A stretch of DNA of 8,552 nt, taken from NCBI GenBank assembly GCA_964472565.1, contig CAYYNB010000220.1, forward strand, positions 1 through 8,552, given 5' to 3'. The notes under the pieces are model-generated. The model did not search any database and had not been told where the DNA came from. It saw nothing but the letters and a program-made list of their open reading frames with translations. Below are positions 5,567-8,552 of the stretch, piece after piece. Within the stretch, counting starts at the first letter, position 1, and every line of letters starts with the position of its first letter. Made by a program: the position numbers and the translations under genes. This DNA comes from DATAMF01 sp964472565. Its GTDB lineage: Bacteria; Chloroflexota; Anaerolineae; Aggregatilineales; Aggregatilineaceae.

Positions 5567-6287
5567 CGACTATCCCCTCTGCGCTAACCTCAAGCTTCAC
5601 AATCCCAAACCGTGTCCCTGCCCCCACCGTCTGCACCACCATGTTATTCAGCATCGTTTCGGCGGTTGCCATCAGGTTATCCACCATATCCGACTCGTAA
5701 ATTGCCCCGTCATCAGGGAAGAAAGACCGGATTTTCGTGAGCAGGATTCGCCCTTCAACCGCCTCGACGCGAAGTTGGATCTGCATCTGCCGTGCCGTGC
5801 TGATGTCACCCGGTGTCGTCAGCGTATTAACGTTGATAAACAGCAGTTCGTCTTCAAAGGCAACAGTGGGCACATTCGCAAAATAGCCCCCCACGCCCGA
5901 CGACATCTCACTATTGAGTTCCTCGTTGATCATATCCGCCGTAACCGTCAGCACCGGTCCCGCAGGTGTGGCAGTTGGCGGAATGGGCGACGGTGTATAG
6001 GTCGGATACGTGATCGGCGTATCGGTGGGCCGGAAATATGTCCCTGCGACGGTTGGGCGTGGCGTAGGTGGTGCTTTTGTCGGCGCAGGCGTCCACGTCG
6101 GCGGATACGTCGGCACAACCGGTTCCCCGTTGGCGTCCACCGACACCTCAGGCGACTCAGCGGGCGATCTCGTCGCGGTCACAAATCGCTGTTGAGCGGT
6201 GGCCTTTGGCGCTTCCTCTTTTTCTCCGCATGCCGCCAACGTTGCCAATGCCATCACCAGCACGAGCAGCACTCCCCATTTCCTCAT
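5541..6287 (-). CDS. Lipoprotein B with Thr/Pro-rich linker
   Basis: A 248-residue lipoprotein with a clear signal: MRKWGVLLVLVMALAT, then LAAC with Cys20 as the lipidated residue. Residues about 21-109 form a Thr/Pro-rich spacer with VPTYPPTWTP (58-67) and TYFRPTDTP. Residues about 110-248 are a globular domain that starts VLTVTADMINEELN and alternates strands and helices (LLFINVNTL, MQIQLRVEAVEGRILL, FGIVKLEVSAEGIVVETV). This order, an N-terminal helix, beta strands with an 'EGRILL' turn, a helix with a run of Met/Asn and two final strands, resembles DUF2993/LmeA-like proteins, but identity cannot be claimed by eye. AAGGA stands before the ATG and follows directly on the TAA of the TPR gene. 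The 3' end overlaps lipoprotein A. Likely anchored on the outer face of the membrane. Confidence 0.88.
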   Translation of the reverse strand: MRKWGVLLVLVMALATLAACGEKEEAPKATAQQRFVTATRSPAESPEVSVDANGEPVVPTYPPTWTPAPTKAPPTPRPTVAGTYFRPTDTPITYPTYTPSPIPPTATPAGPVLTVTADMINEELNSEMSSGVGGYFANVPTVAFEDELLFINVNTLTTPGDISTARQMQIQLRVEAVEGRILLTKIRSFFPDDGAIYESDMVDNLMATAETMLNNMVVQTVGAGTRFGIVKLEVSAEGIVVETVVFPS

Positions 6288-6301
6288 CTTGTGATCCTTC
6301 C

Positions 6302-7678
6302 TTAGCAGGTGCCCCCGCGCTCCTGAATCGCTTTAACCATCTTCCCCTCGGCCTCTTCCAGATTCTTCCGAACCTCGGTCCATTCCGCCGGGCAGAACTT
6401 AATCAGCCGCCGCCACCCTGCATCCAAAGATCGGCACAGGGTTTCAGACGTGGCGCTTCCCATCTTCAGCGCCGAGTCCAGTGCATGCTGTCCCCGCCGG
6501 AACGAGGCTGCATCCCCCTGCCCCAACATGATCGAGGACATCGCGATGTCCATCACATGAAAATAATCGTTCGGATTCAAGATCGATTCTTGTACGGCAG
6601 CGTCGAGTGTGTTTTCAAAAGCAGGTAACACGCGCGGCAGGTAACTAGAATCGGTTGTGACGGCTTCCAGGTACAGCCCCGCCAGGTTGCCCAGCGGATA
6701 CGACGAACGCGGCGTCACTTTTAGCGCGTTTTCATACGCTTCTATCGCCCCGCTCATATTGCCTTTATCCCGCCGGATGCCGCCAATCGGCCCCCAGAAT
6801 GACTCTTGATTCGGGTCCAGTAAATAGGGATTCTGGCCCAGTGCGGCTAATAATTCACCCTCGGCCCGCACGAATAGATTCTGCTGCTCAATCGGATCAG
6901 TCTCTTTGGTCGCCTGCCGTCGTAGCGCGATTCCATACGCCGCCCGCGCCGTCGGCCAATCGTTCCGAAACTCTGCAACCTTTTTCAGGTGTTCCAATCC
7001 CTTTTCGAACTGATTAGGGATAAATTGCAGCTCCAGCCACCCCGCAATATACAGCGCCTGCGGATTATCGTCTTGTCCGCTTAACACCCGCAGCGCGGCG
7101 GCATGGGCCTGTGCATAATTTTTAAGCTGAAGTTCCTGCGCCGCCTCAAACAGATCATCCACAATCGCGAAGAATTTTTTCTGTTCTTTTTTGAACTCAT
7201 CCGTCAGCGTCGAGGAAGTCGCCGCCAGGCCATCTTTAATCTGCTTCTCGTAACCGCCTAACTGACTTTTTGCAGCTTTATCTACTTCCGCAGGAACCTT
7301 ATCGAGTTGGTCCGAAATCCGCTTTTCAAGTTCTTCGCGCGTTTCCTTTGAATTCCGAAACCCGAAATACGCCGCCGCGCCGAGCGCCAACCCTGCCAGA
7401 ATCGCGCCCCCCTGCAAAAAGCTCAACAGCAGTTCCAGCGTATCGCGTGTTTCATCGGCCTCTTTAAGCGCTTGTTGGGCATCCGCCAGCGCCTGTTCAG
7501 CCGTTTCATGAGTAGTCGTAACAGGTTGTTCCTCAATCGAACGATCCGCACGGGTATTGTCAATATGCAGAATCACGCTGATCAGAATAGCAGAGACCAG
7601 CGTCAAAATCAGCACTCCGATCAGAATCTCAAACGCCCATTGAAATCCGCCCGTTTTTTTATCCCCGTTAACGGTCAT
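6302..7678 (-). CDS. Two-TM coiled-coil/TPR membrane protein
   Basis: A 458-residue protein with two membrane segments (about 16-38 and 84-106), an Ala/Glu/Gln-rich helical stretch between them (about 50-82), and a long charged coiled coil after the second (about 110-175, SKETREELEKRISDQLDKVP). Helical TPR-like repeats follow (about 170-400), for example ELQLKNYAQAHAAALRVLSG, GAIEAYENALKVTPRSSYPL and DAASFRRGQHALDSALKMGS. TPR arrays bind other proteins. With an even number of membrane segments, the TPR domain faces the same side as the N-terminus, probably the cytoplasm. No catalytic motif is seen. The ATG follows GGGGAGAGG and starts 12 nt after the preceding gene. Lipoprotein B follows within 14 nt. 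It is the probable membrane core of the cluster, but its function is unknown. Confidence 0.85.
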   Translation of the reverse strand: MTVNGDKKTGGFQWAFEILIGVLILTLVSAILISVILHIDNTRADRSIEEQPVTTTHETAEQALADAQQALKEADETRDTLELLLSFLQGGAILAGLALGAAAYFGFRNSKETREELEKRISDQLDKVPAEVDKAAKSQLGGYEKQIKDGLAATSSTLTDEFKKEQKKFFAIVDDLFEAAQELQLKNYAQAHAAALRVLSGQDDNPQALYIAGWLELQFIPNQFEKGLEHLKKVAEFRNDWPTARAAYGIALRRQATKETDPIEQQNLFVRAEGELLAALGQNPYLLDPNQESFWGPIGGIRRDKGNMSGAIEAYENALKVTPRSSYPLGNLAGLYLEAVTTDSSYLPRVLPAFENTLDAAVQESILNPNDYFHVMDIAMSSIMLGQGDAASFRRGQHALDSALKMGSATSETLCRSLDAGWRRLIKFCPAEWTEVRKNLEEAEGKMVKAIQERGGTC

Positions 7679-7690
7679 CGCCTCTCCCCC

Positions 7691-8552
7691 CTACCGGAAC
7701 TCGCGCCGCACCGGCACATCCGTCGCCGGATCACACCCTGGCCCGCCGTACAGATCGCTGGCCCGCAGCCCTTCAGGAAGCTGAATCCACCCGGCGACCG
7801 TGCCGCCCGCTTCGACCATGCGCACCTGGAACCACGTCGCAAGCAGTTCGCCATCATCTCGGCTGCGCACTTCCACCATACCGAAAACCTGCGCCAGCGT
7901 ACGCACTGTCTCCATCACCGGCACAGTATCCCCCATCTCTGCGAACACCGGCAGGTTTTCCGGCGTCGTCAGGATAAAACACCCCGGCGGCAGCATCGCG
8001 TTCACCGTCGCCGTCATATTCGCAGTAGGGCTGGGCTGCGGCGTTACGGTGACAGTTGGTGTAGCCGTCCATCCCAGCGCCGTCGCCGTCAAATCCGGCG
8101 TAAGTGTAGCCGTCGGTGTGGCGGTGAAAGATTCCGCCGTCGCCGTTTGAGCCGCGACAAAGGCCGCCGCGAACGTTTTCGTCATATTCGGCGTATTGCT
8201 GGCCGTTGGGGTAATGCTGGGCGTGGGTGTTTCAGTGAACAGCGCCGCCGTGCTGGTCTGTGCCCCGACAAATGCCACCTCGAACGTTTCCGTCATATTC
8301 GGCGTATCGCTTGCCGTCGGTGTCATCGTCCAGCGCGCGGCGGTTGCCGTTTGCCGCGCCCGCCCCGTCGCCTGGACGCTGAGCGTCCGGTTCAGTTGTA
8401 CGTTTTGCTGACCCAACTGCACCACCGAGGTCGCGTTGCTGACCTGTGTGGATGCAACCGCCGTTGTCGCCTGGATCAAGGCCTCCGACAGCGGGGTACG
8501 CGTGGCGGTGGCGTTCGCATCCTGGTAAGCGCGCAGCCCAAACAACCCCAAC
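7691..8552 (-). CDS. Thr/Pro-rich repeat protein with C-terminal SH3-like domain (5' partial)
   Basis: The reading frame runs to the right edge. The first possible start in the window is a TTG with no visible upstream context, so the true start, and probably a membrane or signal segment, lies outside. The 286 visible residues comprise an Ala/Thr/Gln-rich region (1-75), two tandem 37-residue units (77-113 and 114-150, TPTASDTPNMTETF and TPTASNTPNMTKTF), a decayed third (TPDLTATALGWTATP, about 151-186), and a compact C-terminal domain (about 187-275) with CFILTTPENLPVFAEMGD and GWIQLPEGL that looks like an SH3-type fold. The domain contains Cys191 and Cys273, a possible disulfide. The Thr/Pro stretch is likely an extended extracellular stalk. 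It ends with TAG, 12 nt before the TPR gene, and is the first visible gene of the four-gene cluster. Confidence 0.82.
   Translation of the reverse strand, partial: LGLFGLRAYQDANATATRTPLSEALIQATTAVASTQVSNATSVVQLGQQNVQLNRTLSVQATGRARQTATAARWTMTPTASDTPNMTETFEVAFVGAQTSTAALFTETPTPSITPTASNTPNMTKTFAAAFVAAQTATAESFTATPTATLTPDLTATALGWTATPTVTVTPQPSPTANMTATVNAMLPPGCFILTTPENLPVFAEMGDTVPVMETVRTLAQVFGMVEVRSRDDGELLATWFQVRMVEAGGTVAGWIQLPEGLRASDLYGGPGCDPATDVPVRREFR
8102..8323 (-). repeat. Two tandem 111-bp coding repeats
   Basis: Units at 8213-8323 and 8102-8212 encode 37 residues each. Counted by hand they match at about 82 of 111 bases. They are almost identical over the part encoding TPNMT-TF, and more diverged elsewhere. 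A decayed third unit follows downstream in the gene. The repeats extend a Thr/Pro stalk and are in frame. Confidence 0.8.

Noticed and set aside
5418..6305. Long + strand open frame of 295 codons
   Set aside because: It is antisense to both lipoprotein genes, gives an Arg/His/Cys-rich product without any domain, and exists because the Thr/Pro-rich codons opposite leave few stops.
6068..6628. + strand open frame of 186 codons
   Set aside because: It straddles the end of the TPR gene and lipoprotein B on the opposite strand and has no ribosome site or recognisable protein features.
8102..8323. CRISPR-like or mobile-element repeat
   Set aside because: The two adjacent 111-bp units are in frame, lack spacers and encode matching Thr/Pro-rich peptides, so they are coding tandem repeats.
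7691..8551. Genuine TTG start at the right edge for the Thr/Pro-rich protein
   Set aside because: The TTG codon is at the very edge with no upstream sequence visible, and the following LFGLRAYQDA looks like the end of a membrane or signal segment, so the gene more likely begins outside the window.

Overview
The window looks like a chromosomal segment of a Chloroflexota bacterium, probably Anaerolineae-like. This is inferred from the high GC content, the secreted proteins and lipoproteins with long Thr/Pro-rich linkers (TPTxTP, PTYPPTWTP), a CHASE2-type cyclase, DUF35-type OB-fold proteins, and short 'GTAGGGGCA…' palindromes. No rRNA or marker gene is present to prove it. Apart from a proline-rich tail entering at the left edge on the + strand, every gene lies on the minus strand, so the text below follows transcription from right to left.

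Right part (8552 to 4838): a tightly packed four-gene minus-strand cluster for cell-envelope proteins. In order these are a Thr/Pro-rich protein with a 37-residue tandem repeat (5' end outside the window), a two-TM coiled-coil/TPR membrane protein, and two related lipoproteins. The gaps are 12 nt or less, and the two lipoprotein genes overlap by 26 nt with a TTG start. None has a nameable function. A stem-loop with T-tracts follows, then a possible -10 box.

Middle (4698 to 3299): a DUF35 (zinc ribbon + OB-fold, acyl-CoA-associated) protein that is split in two by one in-frame TAG. Its zinc ribbon has lost three of the four expected cysteines. A strong Rho-independent terminator and a perfect 22-bp palindrome separate it from a QnrB/McbG-like pentapeptide-repeat protein.

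Left part (3253 to 224): a CHASE2 transmembrane class III nucleotide cyclase with an intact active site is translationally coupled to a small DUF4177-like protein. A secreted SH3-like protein follows, with its own TATAAT box and a strong terminator next to a second palindrome. That terminator separates it from the convergent + strand gene at the edge.

No tRNA, CRISPR array, transposase or complete insertion sequence was seen. The most unusual items are the split, degenerate DUF35 protein, the undescribed envelope gene cluster, and the paired terminator/palindrome blocks.
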